Source: JAWLBY01 sp041687455
GTDB taxonomy: Bacteria > Pseudomonadota > Gammaproteobacteria > Xanthomonadales > Xanthomonadaceae
Length of the DNA stretch: 41,837 nucleotides
Assembly (NCBI GenBank): GCA_041687455.1
Contig: JAWLBY010000029.1
Span: 1 to 41,837, forward strand
Reading direction: 5' to 3'
In this document: piece after piece, positions 25,801 through 32,406 of the stretch
Layout of the letters: each line of letters opens with the position of its first letter
Numbering within the stretch: the first letter of the stretch is position 1
Program-made: the position numbers and the translations under genes
Notes under the pieces: model-generated
Databases searched by the model: none
The model's input: the letters and a program-made list of their open reading frames with translations, nothing else
What the model was told of the DNA's origin: nothing

Positions 25801-26118
25801 GAGTTCGCGCGCGATCTGGAAGAGCAGGGCAAGTCGGTCGTCGACGCTGCGATCGAGGCCTGCCGGCTGCGCCTGCGGCCGATCCTGATGACCAGCTTCG
25901 CCTTCATCGCCGGCGTCGTGCCGCTGGTGTTCGCCAGCGGTGCCGGTGCCGAAGTGCGGCACGTGATGGGCGTGACGGTGTTCTGCGGCATGCTCGGCGT
26001 GACCTTCTTCGGCCTGTTCTTCACGCCGGTGTTCTACGTCGTGATCCGCAAGTCGGTGCTGCGGCGTGAGGCACGGCGCGCGGCGCGGCTGGAAATGGAG
26101 GTGCAGCATGCGCAGTGA
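22879..26118 (+). CDS. RND multidrug efflux permease (MexF/OqxB-like, HAE1 family)
   Basis: 1079 residues, full length. It is a homotrimeric inner-membrane proton/drug antiporter. The N-terminus has ISKVFIDRPILATVLSVMI; the periplasmic part opens NLPVSEYPDVVPPSVQVTAT YPGANP. Proton-relay residues are present: Asp412-Asp413 in GIVVDDAIVVVENVER (TM4) and Lys968 in CKNAILIVEFARD (TM10). The C-terminal half repeats the fold (PGGFIPTQDKQ, SFAFIAGVVPLVFASGAGAE). SGSV-type loops favour the MexF/OqxB branch, whose known substrates include chloramphenicol and quinolones; the substrates here are inferred only. Its stop overlaps the start of the outer membrane factor gene by 11 nt. Confidence 0.96.
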   Translation: MAHVDISKVFIDRPILATVLSVMILVAGLIALPNLPVSEYPDVVPPSVQVTATYPGANPSTIADTVAAPLEEAINGVEGMIYMKSTASSDGVMALTVTFRGGTDIDLAAVQVQNRVAQALPRLPETVRQLGVTTVKSSPTLTMVVHLKSPDRRYDGLYLTNFANLRVRDELARLEGVGQALAFGAGNYAMRVWLDPEQVAARGLTATDVIAAIREQNVQVSAGSIGAPPSDQRSVLQLSVNAQGRLDSPEAFGEIVLKSDQGGLTRLRDVARIELGAQTYSLRSLLGNEDAAAIVIFEAPGANSIALSEAVRDKMAQLAPGFPEGVEWSVEYDPTVFVRQSIDAVIMTLLEAIALVVLVVVVFLQTWRASLIPLLAVPVSIVGTFAVLWLLGFSINVLTLFGLVLAIGIVVDDAIVVVENVERHIEEGMRPLAAAHRAMEEVSGPIVAISLVLAAVFVPMAFLPGVTGKFYQQFAVTIAVSVLISAFNSLTLSPALSALLLQPRGARRDWLGRTIHRAFGGFFERFNRVFKRGSERYSGRIGRTVARGPRLLAIYGLLLIVTVLGFRAVPGGFIPTQDKQFLFAVLQLPEGATIDRTDAVMRRMGEIALATPGVQNVVQFPGLNAIHFVNTPNIGTMFVGITPQAERDIDAAEIAMRLNMQFGQIQDGLAFALMPPPVLGLGNATGLEFYVQDRAAVGPGVLNEQTQALLGALRQTPGFDPMGTFSSFQPNVPQLEAEVDRTRAKLLGLTLTDIFATLQVYLGSAYVNDFNLFGRTYSVYAQADRAFRDDVDDIGNLKVRNASGEMVPLGSVIDVRSSYGPDPVIRYNGYPAADVSAGLNPALLSSNEALELVSQTAGGVLQRGMAIEWTNLTYQQVSQGSAALLVFPLCVLLVYLVLAALYESWSLPLAVILIVPMCLLSAIGGIWLINMAHGLWLAVSPPMFPPTFLDNNIFTQIGLVVLMGLACKNAILIVEFARDLEEQGKSVVDAAIEACRLRLRPILMTSFAFIAGVVPLVFASGAGAEVRHVMGVTVFCGMLGVTFFGLFFTPVFYVVIRKSVLRREARRAARLEMEVQHAQ

Positions 26119-27757
26119 CATCGCCCGACGTCGTGGCAAACCCCTCCGCTTCTTGAAGCCCCTCTCCCCCCGGGAGAGGGGTTGGGGTGAGGGTCCGGCT
26201 CCCCGAGACGCTGATTCGCGCGCCTCGCATGGTCCCGCCGCGCAGTGGTCGAGTGATGGGCAAGTCTCGACCCCGCCCGCTCCGACCGAACCCTCACCCC
26301 CGGCCCCTCTCCCGATGGGAGAGGGGAGCAGGCGTGCCAGAGATGGAAGCCTCCGCTCGAAGCACCTGTTCGCCGCCGCGGCCGCGGCGCTGCTCGCCGC
26401 CTGCACCGTCGGGCCGCAGTACGTCCGTCCCGATGCGCCGGTGCCGACCCAGTTCGACCAGGCCGACGCCAGCCAGCAGGCCGGCACGCCGAGCCGTCTG
26501 TGGGCGAGTTTCGCCAGCGTCGAACTCGATGCGCTGATCGCGCGTGCGCTGGAGGCCAACACCAGCATCGCGCAGGCCGCCGCGGGGCTCGCCGAGACAC
26601 GGGCGCTGTCGGGCCTGTCGCGGTTCAGCCTGTTCCCGACCGTGACCTCCGATGCGGGCGCCGAACGCAGCGAAGCGAGTGGCGATGATCCGTTCGCACC
26701 ACCGGAGAACGGTCGCACCGATCGCTACCGCGCCGGCTTCGATGCACGCTGGGAGATCGACCTGTTCGGCAGCCTGCGCAACCAGCGGCACGCGATCGAA
26801 CGTCGCGTCGAAGCGGACGAAGCCGCGCTGGCCGATGCACAGCTCGCGATCGTCGCCGAAACCGCGCAGGCCTGGTTCGCATTGCGCGGCGCGCAGTTGC
26901 AGTTGCAGCTTCGCCGCGAGCAGGTCGGCAACCTCGAACAGAACCTGGCGATGGTGCAGGCGATGTTCGACGCCGGCCGCGCCAACGGACTCGATCTCGC
27001 CCGCGCGCGGACCCAGTTGCAGACCGTCGCGGCGCAACTGCCGCAGGCCGAAGCCGAGGTGGTTCGCCACGAGCAGCGCCTCGCGGTGCTGACCGCGTGG
27101 CCGGTCGCGACGCTGCGCTCGAATCTCGACGCGCAACCGCTGCTGCCGGCGACCCCGGTGCTGGCGACGCTCGGCACGCCGCAGGCCTGGCTGCAACGGC
27201 GCCCGGACATCCGCGCCGCCGAACGGCGGCTCGCGGCCGCCTATGCCGACATCGGCTACGAGCAGGCGCAGTACTTCCCGATCCTGAACCTGCTCGGCGA
27301 CTTCGGCTGGACCGCGCAGACGTTCGGCGGGCTCGGCGACTCGGCCAACCAGCGCTGGAGCTTCGGTCCGTCGTTGACCTGGCGCTTCCTCGATTTCGGC
27401 CGCGTGCGGCAGAACGTCCGCGCTGCCGAGGCGCGTGCCGATGCGGCCGAAGCGGCGTGGCAGGAAACCGTGCTGCGCGCGCTCGAGGAAACCGAGAACG
27501 CGCTGGCCGGTCTGCGCGCGGCGAATCGCACCACGGTCGAGTTGCAGGCCGCGCTCGATGCATCGAACGAGGCGCTGCGCCTGGCCCGGCTGCGCTTCGA
27601 GGCCGGCGCCAGCCCATACCTCGACGTGCTCGACGCCCAACGCAGCCAGCTCGACCTGCAGGTGCAGGCGCTCGACGCGCGGGTCCGCCAGGCCACCGCA
27701 CTGGCGGCGGTGTACAAGGCGCTGGCGGGTGATTTCGCCGCGGCGCCGGAGGCCTGA
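26108..27757 (+). CDS. Outer membrane efflux lipoprotein (OprN/OprM/NodT family), N-terminus interrupted by repeats
   Basis: 549 residues from the ATG at 26108, which overlaps the pump stop by 11 nt; 480 residues from the in-frame ATG at 26315. The mature protein is standard: lipobox LLAACTVGPQYVRP, two OEP domains, WEIDLFGSLRNQRHAIE in the first half and RRPDIRAAERRLAAAYADIG with FDAGRANGLDLARARTQLQ and FEAGASPYLDVLDAQRSQ. It forms the trimeric outer membrane tunnel of the pump. The first 75 codons (MRSDIARRRGKPLRFLKPLS ...) run through two inverted copies of a CTCTCCC/GGGAGAG palindrome. The acylated Cys would be residue 99 from 26108 but 30 from 26315. A signal peptide needs the shorter form, yet 26315 lies in the loop of a palindrome without a ribosome site. 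No in-frame ATG, GTG or TTG gives a better start. Expression may be impaired. Confidence 0.9.
   Translation: MRSDIARRRGKPLRFLKPLSPRERGWGEGPAPRDADSRASHGPAAQWSSDGQVSTPPAPTEPSPPAPLPMGEGSRRARDGSLRSKHLFAAAAAALLAACTVGPQYVRPDAPVPTQFDQADASQQAGTPSRLWASFASVELDALIARALEANTSIAQAAAGLAETRALSGLSRFSLFPTVTSDAGAERSEASGDDPFAPPENGRTDRYRAGFDARWEIDLFGSLRNQRHAIERRVEADEAALADAQLAIVAETAQAWFALRGAQLQLQLRREQVGNLEQNLAMVQAMFDAGRANGLDLARARTQLQTVAAQLPQAEAEVVRHEQRLAVLTAWPVATLRSNLDAQPLLPATPVLATLGTPQAWLQRRPDIRAAERRLAAAYADIGYEQAQYFPILNLLGDFGWTAQTFGGLGDSANQRWSFGPSLTWRFLDFGRVRQNVRAAEARADAAEAAWQETVLRALEETENALAGLRAANRTTVELQAALDASNEALRLARLRFEAGASPYLDVLDAQRSQLDLQVQALDARVRQATALAAVYKALAGDFAAAPEA
26155..26331. repeat. Inverted pair of CCCTCACCCC/CTCTCCC palindromes in the outer membrane factor gene
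   Basis: The first copy (about 26155-26197) reads on the minus strand CCCTCACCCCAACCCCTCTC CCGGGGGGAGAGGGG. The second (about 26289-26329) reads the same way on the plus strand, CCCTCACCCC then GGCCCCTCTCCC GAT GGGAGAGGGG. About 90 bp lies between. Each copy ends in a stem of about ten G/C-rich pairs. The pair occupies the 5' end of the gene and preserves the frame. Confidence 0.9.
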
Positions 27758-27782
27758 GGCGGGCTGCAACGACCGTAGGTGC

Positions 27783-28140
27783 CCCTGTGGGAGCGGCTTC
27801 AGCCGCGATCTCGTGCTTCTACCGAAGCGCACAACGTTTCGGACAGGCCTGCTACCGCCTGCCCGACCTACTTCTCTTTGCGTGCCCAAAGAGAAGTAGG
27901 CAAGAGAAAGGGCTGCACGTTGCGCGAACCCTCCGCGCGTGCGCGCTCCGGGTCGGTGCGCCGGCGGGGTCCACCGACAGCACATCCTGTGCTGACGGTG
28001 GACGCACGCGCATCCATGCGCGTGCCCCTGCGGGCGATTTCCGCCGGCGCGCCGTCGCTCCACGAGGGGCCCCGAGGGTCCGCTCGACTGAGCTGCATGA
28101 TGCGCTGCCGGCTGTGTGGGAGCGGCTTCAGCCGCGATCT
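27783..28140. repeat. Composite repeat region between the efflux operon and rmlC
   Basis: The 550-bp gap 27758-28308 holds no gene. It contains two direct copies of TGTGGGAGCGGCTTCAGCCG CGATCT (about 27786 and 28119), a long hairpin CTACTTCTCTTTG ... CAAAGAGAAGTAG at about 27868-27898, and two further perfect or near-perfect inverted repeats. These are CCACCG..AGCACA/TGTGCT..CGGTGG at 27971-28001 and GCACGCGCAT/ATGCGCGTGC at 28004-28025. The block AAAGAGAAGTAGGCAAGAGA is a repeat recurrent in Xanthomonad genomes. The remainder (28141-28308) has no recognised element apart from the rmlC upstream region. Confidence 0.8.
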
Positions 28141-28308
28141 TTCATTCGGTTTGCAGGAGAACCTGAGGGCGGCCCGGCCGCATCTGTCAGTGCACGCCGC
28201 TGCGGCCCGTCGCGGGCATCCACTCCCCGCTTCGGCTAAGCTGCCCGGCTTCCGATTCCCGGGCCGGGCGCCAGTGGCACCGCCCGCAGCGCCGAGTCCG
28301 CCACCCCG

Positions 28309-28878
28309 ATGAACATACGAGAAACCGATCTCCCCGGCTGCCTGTTGCTCGAACCGCGCGTATTCGGCGACGAGCGTGGCTACTTCTTCGAGCAATGGAA
28401 TGCGCGGCGTTTCCGCGACGCCGGGCTGGACCTGCAGTTCGTGCAGAGCAACGTTTCGGCTTCGAACCATGGTGTGCTGCGCGGGCTGCATTACCAGTGG
28501 CCGAATCCGCAGGGCAAGCTGGTCAGCGTGCTCGACGGCGAGGTCTGGGACGTCGCCGTCGACATCCGTCGCGGCTCGCCGAATTTCGGCCGCTGGACCG
28601 CGGCGATCCTGAGCAGTGACAACAAGCGACAGTTGTGGATTCCGGAAGGCTTCGCGCACGGCTTCGTCGTGCTGTCCGAGCGTGCCGTGTTCCATTACCT
28701 GTGCACGGCGCCGTACGACGCCGAGGCCGACGCCAACCTGCGCTGGAACGATGCCGAACTGGCGATCGACTGGCCGATCGCGGCGCCGTCGTTGTCGCCG
28801 AAGGACGAGCGCGCGCCGTTCCTGCACGAACTGCCGGCCGATCGCCTGCCGTCGTTCGATCGCGAGGCCGGCCGGTGA
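28309..28878 (+). CDS. rfbC: dTDP-4-dehydrorhamnose 3,5-epimerase
   Basis: 189 residues, full length for RmlC (about 183-190). It epimerises C3 and C5 of dTDP-4-keto-6-deoxyglucose in dTDP-L-rhamnose synthesis. The cupin fold is evident: GDERGYFFEQWN, FVQSNVSASNHGVLRGLHYQ, with His61 as catalytic base, FAHGFVVLSE and FHYLCTAPYDAEADANLRWN, with Tyr130 as the likely acid. The stop TGA overlaps the GTG start of rfbD (GTGA), so the two are coupled. The other pathway genes, rmlA and rmlB, are not adjacent. Confidence 0.96.
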   Translation: MNIRETDLPGCLLLEPRVFGDERGYFFEQWNARRFRDAGLDLQFVQSNVSASNHGVLRGLHYQWPNPQGKLVSVLDGEVWDVAVDIRRGSPNFGRWTAAILSSDNKRQLWIPEGFAHGFVVLSERAVFHYLCTAPYDAEADANLRWNDAELAIDWPIAAPSLSPKDERAPFLHELPADRLPSFDREAGR

Positions 28879-29789
28879 GCCGGATCCTGCTGCTCGGCGC
28901 GAACGGGCAGGTCGGCTTCGAGCTGCACCGCAGTCTGGTCGCGCTCGGCGAGCTGGTCGCCGCGACCCGCACTGGCGTGCTGCCGGGCGGCGCGGCCGGC
29001 ACCTGCGCCGATCTGTCGCGGCCGGCGGAACTGCCGGCGCTGCTCGACCGGATCGCGCCGCGGATCGTTGTCAACGCCGCCGCCTACACCGCGGTCGATC
29101 GCGCCGAGAGCGAGCCGGACGCGGCCCGGCTGGCGAACGCCGATGCGCCGGACGCGCTGGCCCGCTGGTGTGCCGCGAACGACGCGCTGCTGGTGCACTA
29201 TTCGACCGACTACGTGTTCGACGGCCGCAGCGAGCGGCCGTGGCGCGAGGACGACCCGAGCGCGCCGCTCGGCGTCTACGGTCGCAGCAAGCTGGCCGGC
29301 GAACAGGCGATCCGGGCCAGCGGCTGCCGCCATCTGATCTTCCGCACCGCCTGGGTCTACGCGGCGCGCGGACACAATTTCCTGCGCACGATGCTGCGCC
29401 TCGGCGCCGAGCGCGACGAACTGCGCGTGGTCGCCGACCAGCGTGGCGCACCGACTCCGGCGCGCTGGCTCGCCGCCGCGACCACCGCCGTGCTGGCCGG
29501 GCCTATCCGGCAGCGCGACGACGCACTCGGCACGTTCCACATGGTCGCGTCCGGCGAGACGAGCTGGCACGGTTTCGCCGAGGCGATCTTCACCGACGCC
29601 GTGCAGGCCGGACTATTGCCGCGCGCCCCGCGCGTGGTGCCGATTGCGAGCAGCGACTATCCGACCCCGGCCGCACGGCCGGCCTGGTCGGTGCTCGCGA
29701 CCGACCGGCTCGCCGCGGTCCATGCGCTGCGCCTGCCCGACTGGCGCGATGGCGTGCGGCAGGTGATCGCCGAGCTGGCCGAGCGCTGA
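28875..29789 (+). CDS. rfbD: dTDP-4-dehydrorhamnose reductase
   Basis: 304 residues; the GTG start at 28875 overlaps the rfbC stop. It is an extended short-chain dehydrogenase that reduces dTDP-4-keto-rhamnose to dTDP-L-rhamnose with NAD(P)H. The nucleotide-binding loop LLLGANGQVGFEL is at residues about 5-17. VNAAAYTAVDRAESEPDAA and the active-site YGRSKLAGEQ (Tyr-x3-Lys) follow, with STDYVFDG. RTAWVYAARGHNFLRTML is also typical. No earlier in-frame start is needed because GTG gives a family-like N-terminus. Confidence 0.96.
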   Translation: MSRILLLGANGQVGFELHRSLVALGELVAATRTGVLPGGAAGTCADLSRPAELPALLDRIAPRIVVNAAAYTAVDRAESEPDAARLANADAPDALARWCAANDALLVHYSTDYVFDGRSERPWREDDPSAPLGVYGRSKLAGEQAIRASGCRHLIFRTAWVYAARGHNFLRTMLRLGAERDELRVVADQRGAPTPARWLAAATTAVLAGPIRQRDDALGTFHMVASGETSWHGFAEAIFTDAVQAGLLPRAPRVVPIASSDYPTPAARPAWSVLATDRLAAVHALRLPDWRDGVRQVIAELAER

Positions 29790-29875
29790 ACCACCGCTGT
29801 GTACGTTCGCGTTGCAGGCGTGACCTGCGCGGCGGGCTGATGCACCATCGAGCGAAACCGCGAGACCGAACGAAC

Positions 29876-31309
29876 ATGCTGATTCCCGTGATCCTTTCCG
29901 GCGGTGCCGGCACCCGGCTGTGGCCGGTGTCGCGCCGCGGCTACCCGAAGCCGTTCATGCAGTTGCCGGACGGCCGCTCGCTGCTCGTCCACACGCTCGA
30001 CCGCGCGCTCGCGGTCGCCAGTGGCGCCGAAGTGCTGACCGTCACCAGCGCCGACTACCACTTCCTGACTCGCGACGAATACAGCCGGCACGCCGACGCC
30101 CATCGCGTGCACCTGCGCTTCCTGCTCGAACCGGCCGGCCGCAATACCGCGCCGGCGATCGTGCTGGCCGCGCTCGACATCGCCCGTCGGCACGGCGCAC
30201 AGGCGAAACTACTGGTGCTGCCGGCCGACCATCTGATCCACGACGTCGAAGCGTTCGCGCGCGACGTCGCGGCAGCATCGGCACTGGCCGACGACGGCCT
30301 GCTGGTCACCTTCGGCATCCGTCCGACCCATCCGGAAACCGGGTTCGGCTACATCCGCGCCGGCGCGTCGATTCCCGAACGTGGCGGCCAGCGGATCGAG
30401 GCCTTCGTCGAGAAGCCCGACCGTGTGACGGCCGAGGCGTATCTGTCGGCCGGCAACTATTTCTGGAACGCCGGCATGTTCTGCTTTTCGGCCGAGGCCC
30501 TGCTGGGCGCTGCCGCACAGGCCTGCCCGGACGTGCTCGAGGCCGCACAGCGCTGCATCGAAGCAAGCGACGTCGCCGCCGAACCGTGCCGCTTCGATCG
30601 CGACGCATTCGTCGCCCAGCCGGACATCTCGATCGACTACGCGGTGATGGAGAAGGCGCCGCTGCGCGCAGTCGTGCCGGCCAGCTTCGACTGGAACGAC
30701 ATCGGTTCGTGGAAGGCGGTCGCGCAGCTCGGCCATGCCGACGACGACGGCAACCGCGTGCGCGGCAACGCGATCATCGTCGACTCGCAGAACTGCTACG
30801 TCGATGCCGGCGGCCGGATGGTCGCCGCGGTCGGCGTCCGCGACCTGGTCATCGTCGACACCGGCGACGCGCTGCTGGTCGCCGACCGCGAAGCCTCGCA
30901 GGACGTCCGCCACGTCGTCGACCGGCTGCGCCGCGACGATCACGACGCCGCCAAGCACCACCTGACCGTGCACCGTCCATGGGGCAGCTTCACCGTGCTC
31001 GAGGACGGCGCCGACTGCAAGGTCAAGCGGCTGACCGTCAAGCCCGGCGGCGTGCTGTCGCTGCAGAAGCACTACCGGCGCAGCGAGCACTGGACGGTCG
31101 TCTCCGGCACCGCCAAGGTCCGCGTCGGCGACCAGGAAACGCTGTTGCAGTGCAACCAGTCGACCTACATCCCGACCGACACCCTGCATCGGCTCGAAAA
31201 TCCGACCGACCAGAACCTGCATCTGATCGAGGTGCAGTGCGGCGACTACTTCGGCGAGGACGACATCGTCCGGCTAGAGGATGTCTACGGGCGGACGGAG
31301 AAGACGTGA
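29876..31309 (+). CDS. xanB: Mannose-1-phosphate guanylyltransferase / mannose-6-phosphate isomerase
   Basis: 477 residues, the usual size of the bifunctional type II enzyme (XanB/ManC/AlgA). It makes GDP-mannose and interconverts mannose-6-phosphate with fructose-6-phosphate. The pyrophosphorylase signature LSGGAGTRLWPVSRRGYPK is at residues about 8-26; FVEKPDR and GNYFWNAGMF follow. The C-terminal cupin isomerase part has TVHRPWGSFTVLEDGADCKV, LSLQKHYRRSEHWTVVSG and ENPTDQNLHLIEVQCGDYFG. The ATG at 29876 (MLIPVILSGGAGT) is the family start. It follows rfbD after 86 nt, as in the Xanthomonas rmlBACD-xanB order. Its TGA is made by the first unit of a heptamer tandem array. Confidence 0.96.
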   Translation: MLIPVILSGGAGTRLWPVSRRGYPKPFMQLPDGRSLLVHTLDRALAVASGAEVLTVTSADYHFLTRDEYSRHADAHRVHLRFLLEPAGRNTAPAIVLAALDIARRHGAQAKLLVLPADHLIHDVEAFARDVAAASALADDGLLVTFGIRPTHPETGFGYIRAGASIPERGGQRIEAFVEKPDRVTAEAYLSAGNYFWNAGMFCFSAEALLGAAAQACPDVLEAAQRCIEASDVAAEPCRFDRDAFVAQPDISIDYAVMEKAPLRAVVPASFDWNDIGSWKAVAQLGHADDDGNRVRGNAIIVDSQNCYVDAGGRMVAAVGVRDLVIVDTGDALLVADREASQDVRHVVDRLRRDDHDAAKHHLTVHRPWGSFTVLEDGADCKVKRLTVKPGGVLSLQKHYRRSEHWTVVSGTAKVRVGDQETLLQCNQSTYIPTDTLHRLENPTDQNLHLIEVQCGDYFGEDDIVRLEDVYGRTEKT

Positions 31310-31529
31310 TTGGTGATTGGTGGTTCGGGATTCGTGATTGGTGGTTCGGGATTCGTGATTCGTGATTCGTGGTTCGGGATTCGGGATTCGGGATTCGGGA
31401 TTCGTGATTCGTGATTCGTGGTTCGTGGTTCGTGATTCGTGATTCGTGGTTCGTGGTTCGTGGTTCGTGGTTCGTGATTCGTGATTCGTGATTCGTGATT
31501 GGTGATTGGTGATTGGTGATTGGTGATTC
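31306..31529. repeat. 32-copy heptamer array, GTGATTC and variants
   Basis: Exactly 32 head-to-tail 7-bp units in unbroken phase. Units are GTGATTC, GTGATTG, GTGGTTC and GGGATTC, i.e. G(T/G)G(A/G)TT(C/G). The array starts inside the last codons of xanB: the stop TGA (31307-31309) is part of the first unit. A 7-bp period would change frame at every unit, so the array is not coding. Confidence 0.93.
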
Positions 31530-31545
31530 GTCGAAGCGCTCTCCC

Positions 31546-31624
31546 CTGTAGGAGCGGCTTCAGCCGCGACCGTTCACCCGCTTCGTAGCGCGTTGCCGGT
31601 CGCGGCTGAAGCCGCTCCTACAGG
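31546..31624. repeat. Inverted pair of GTAG palindromes
   Basis: TGTAGGAGCGGCTTCAGCCG CGACCG (31547 on) and its exact inverse CGGTCGCGGCTGAAGCCGCT CCTACAG (to 31623) are separated by about 24 bp. This is the best-preserved pair in the window. A third partial core (CGGCTTCAGCCGTGAT) lies at about 31680-31695. Together with the heptamers it fills the gap 31310-31776 between xanB and the convergent glycosylase gene. Confidence 0.92.
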
Positions 31625-31776
31625 GAGGCTGCCCATGTGGAATCGAGCGTAGCGAAGCCGTGTCCGCAAAGCAGCCGAACGGCTTCAGCCGTGATTGGTT
31701 GAAATGCCTCGGCATGCCGACACCTGGAGGTCGCGGTTAGAGCCGCCGCCACAGAATGGTCAGCCTCGCGGCTCGC

Positions 31777-32403
31777 CTACTGATCGGCGATCCGCCACAG
31801 GTACAGACTGGCGAGACTCCGCCACGGCCCCCACGGCTCGCCGCGGGCGGCGAGCTGCTTCGCATCCGGCATCGACTCCAGCCCGTCGAGCAACTGCGCG
31901 CCACGGCGCAGGCCGAGGTCATCGAGCGGCAGCACGTCGGGTCGCCCGAGCCGGAAGATCAACAGCATCTCCACCGTCCAGCGACCGATGCCGCGCACCG
32001 CGGTCAGCGCGGTGACGATCGCCTCGTTGTCCATCCGCCCCATCTGCCGCGGGCTCGGCAGCTCGCCGTCGAGCCAGCGCCGCGACAGGTCGCGCAGCGC
32101 GAGCAGCTTGTTCTGGCTCAATCCGCAACCGCGCAACGTCGCGTCGTCGGTGGCCATCACCGCCGCCGGATCGATCCGCGATCCGCCCAATGCCGCCTCG
32201 ACCCGCCCGACGATCGTCGCCGCCGCCTTGCCGGACAATTGCTGGTACATGATCGATCGCGCCAGCGCATCGACGGTATCGAACGACTGTCGCCAGCGCG
32301 TTCGCGGCGCGACATCGCCGATCTGGCGCATCCGCTTCGCCAACGCGCGATCGCGGCGCGCCAGTTCGCGCGCCGCGACATCGATGTCGAAGCCGCGCGC
32401 CAT
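31777..32403 (-). CDS. AlkA-like DNA-3-methyladenine glycosylase (HhH-GPD family)
   Basis: 208 residues, a short HhH-GPD protein without the extra N-terminal domain of E. coli AlkA. It would excise alkylated purines from DNA. The helix-hairpin-helix and catalytic stretch is AVRGIGRWTVEMLLIFRLGR then PDVLPLDDLGLRRG; the Asp of LPLDD is the catalytic residue. SIMYQQLSGKAAATIVGR earlier in the protein is also conserved in this family. The ATG at 32403 lies 3 nt after the stop of the peptide transporter gene, so the two share a transcript. Confidence 0.9.
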   Translation of the reverse strand: MARGFDIDVAARELARRDRALAKRMRQIGDVAPRTRWRQSFDTVDALARSIMYQQLSGKAAATIVGRVEAALGGSRIDPAAVMATDDATLRGCGLSQNKLLALRDLSRRWLDGELPSPRQMGRMDNEAIVTALTAVRGIGRWTVEMLLIFRLGRPDVLPLDDLGLRRGAQLLDGLESMPDAKQLAARGEPWGPWRSLASLYLWRIADQ

Positions 32404-32406
32404 CGC

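Noticed and set aside
31306..31529. CRISPR array
   Set aside because: Units are 7 bp and contiguous, with no spacers; a simple tandem array.
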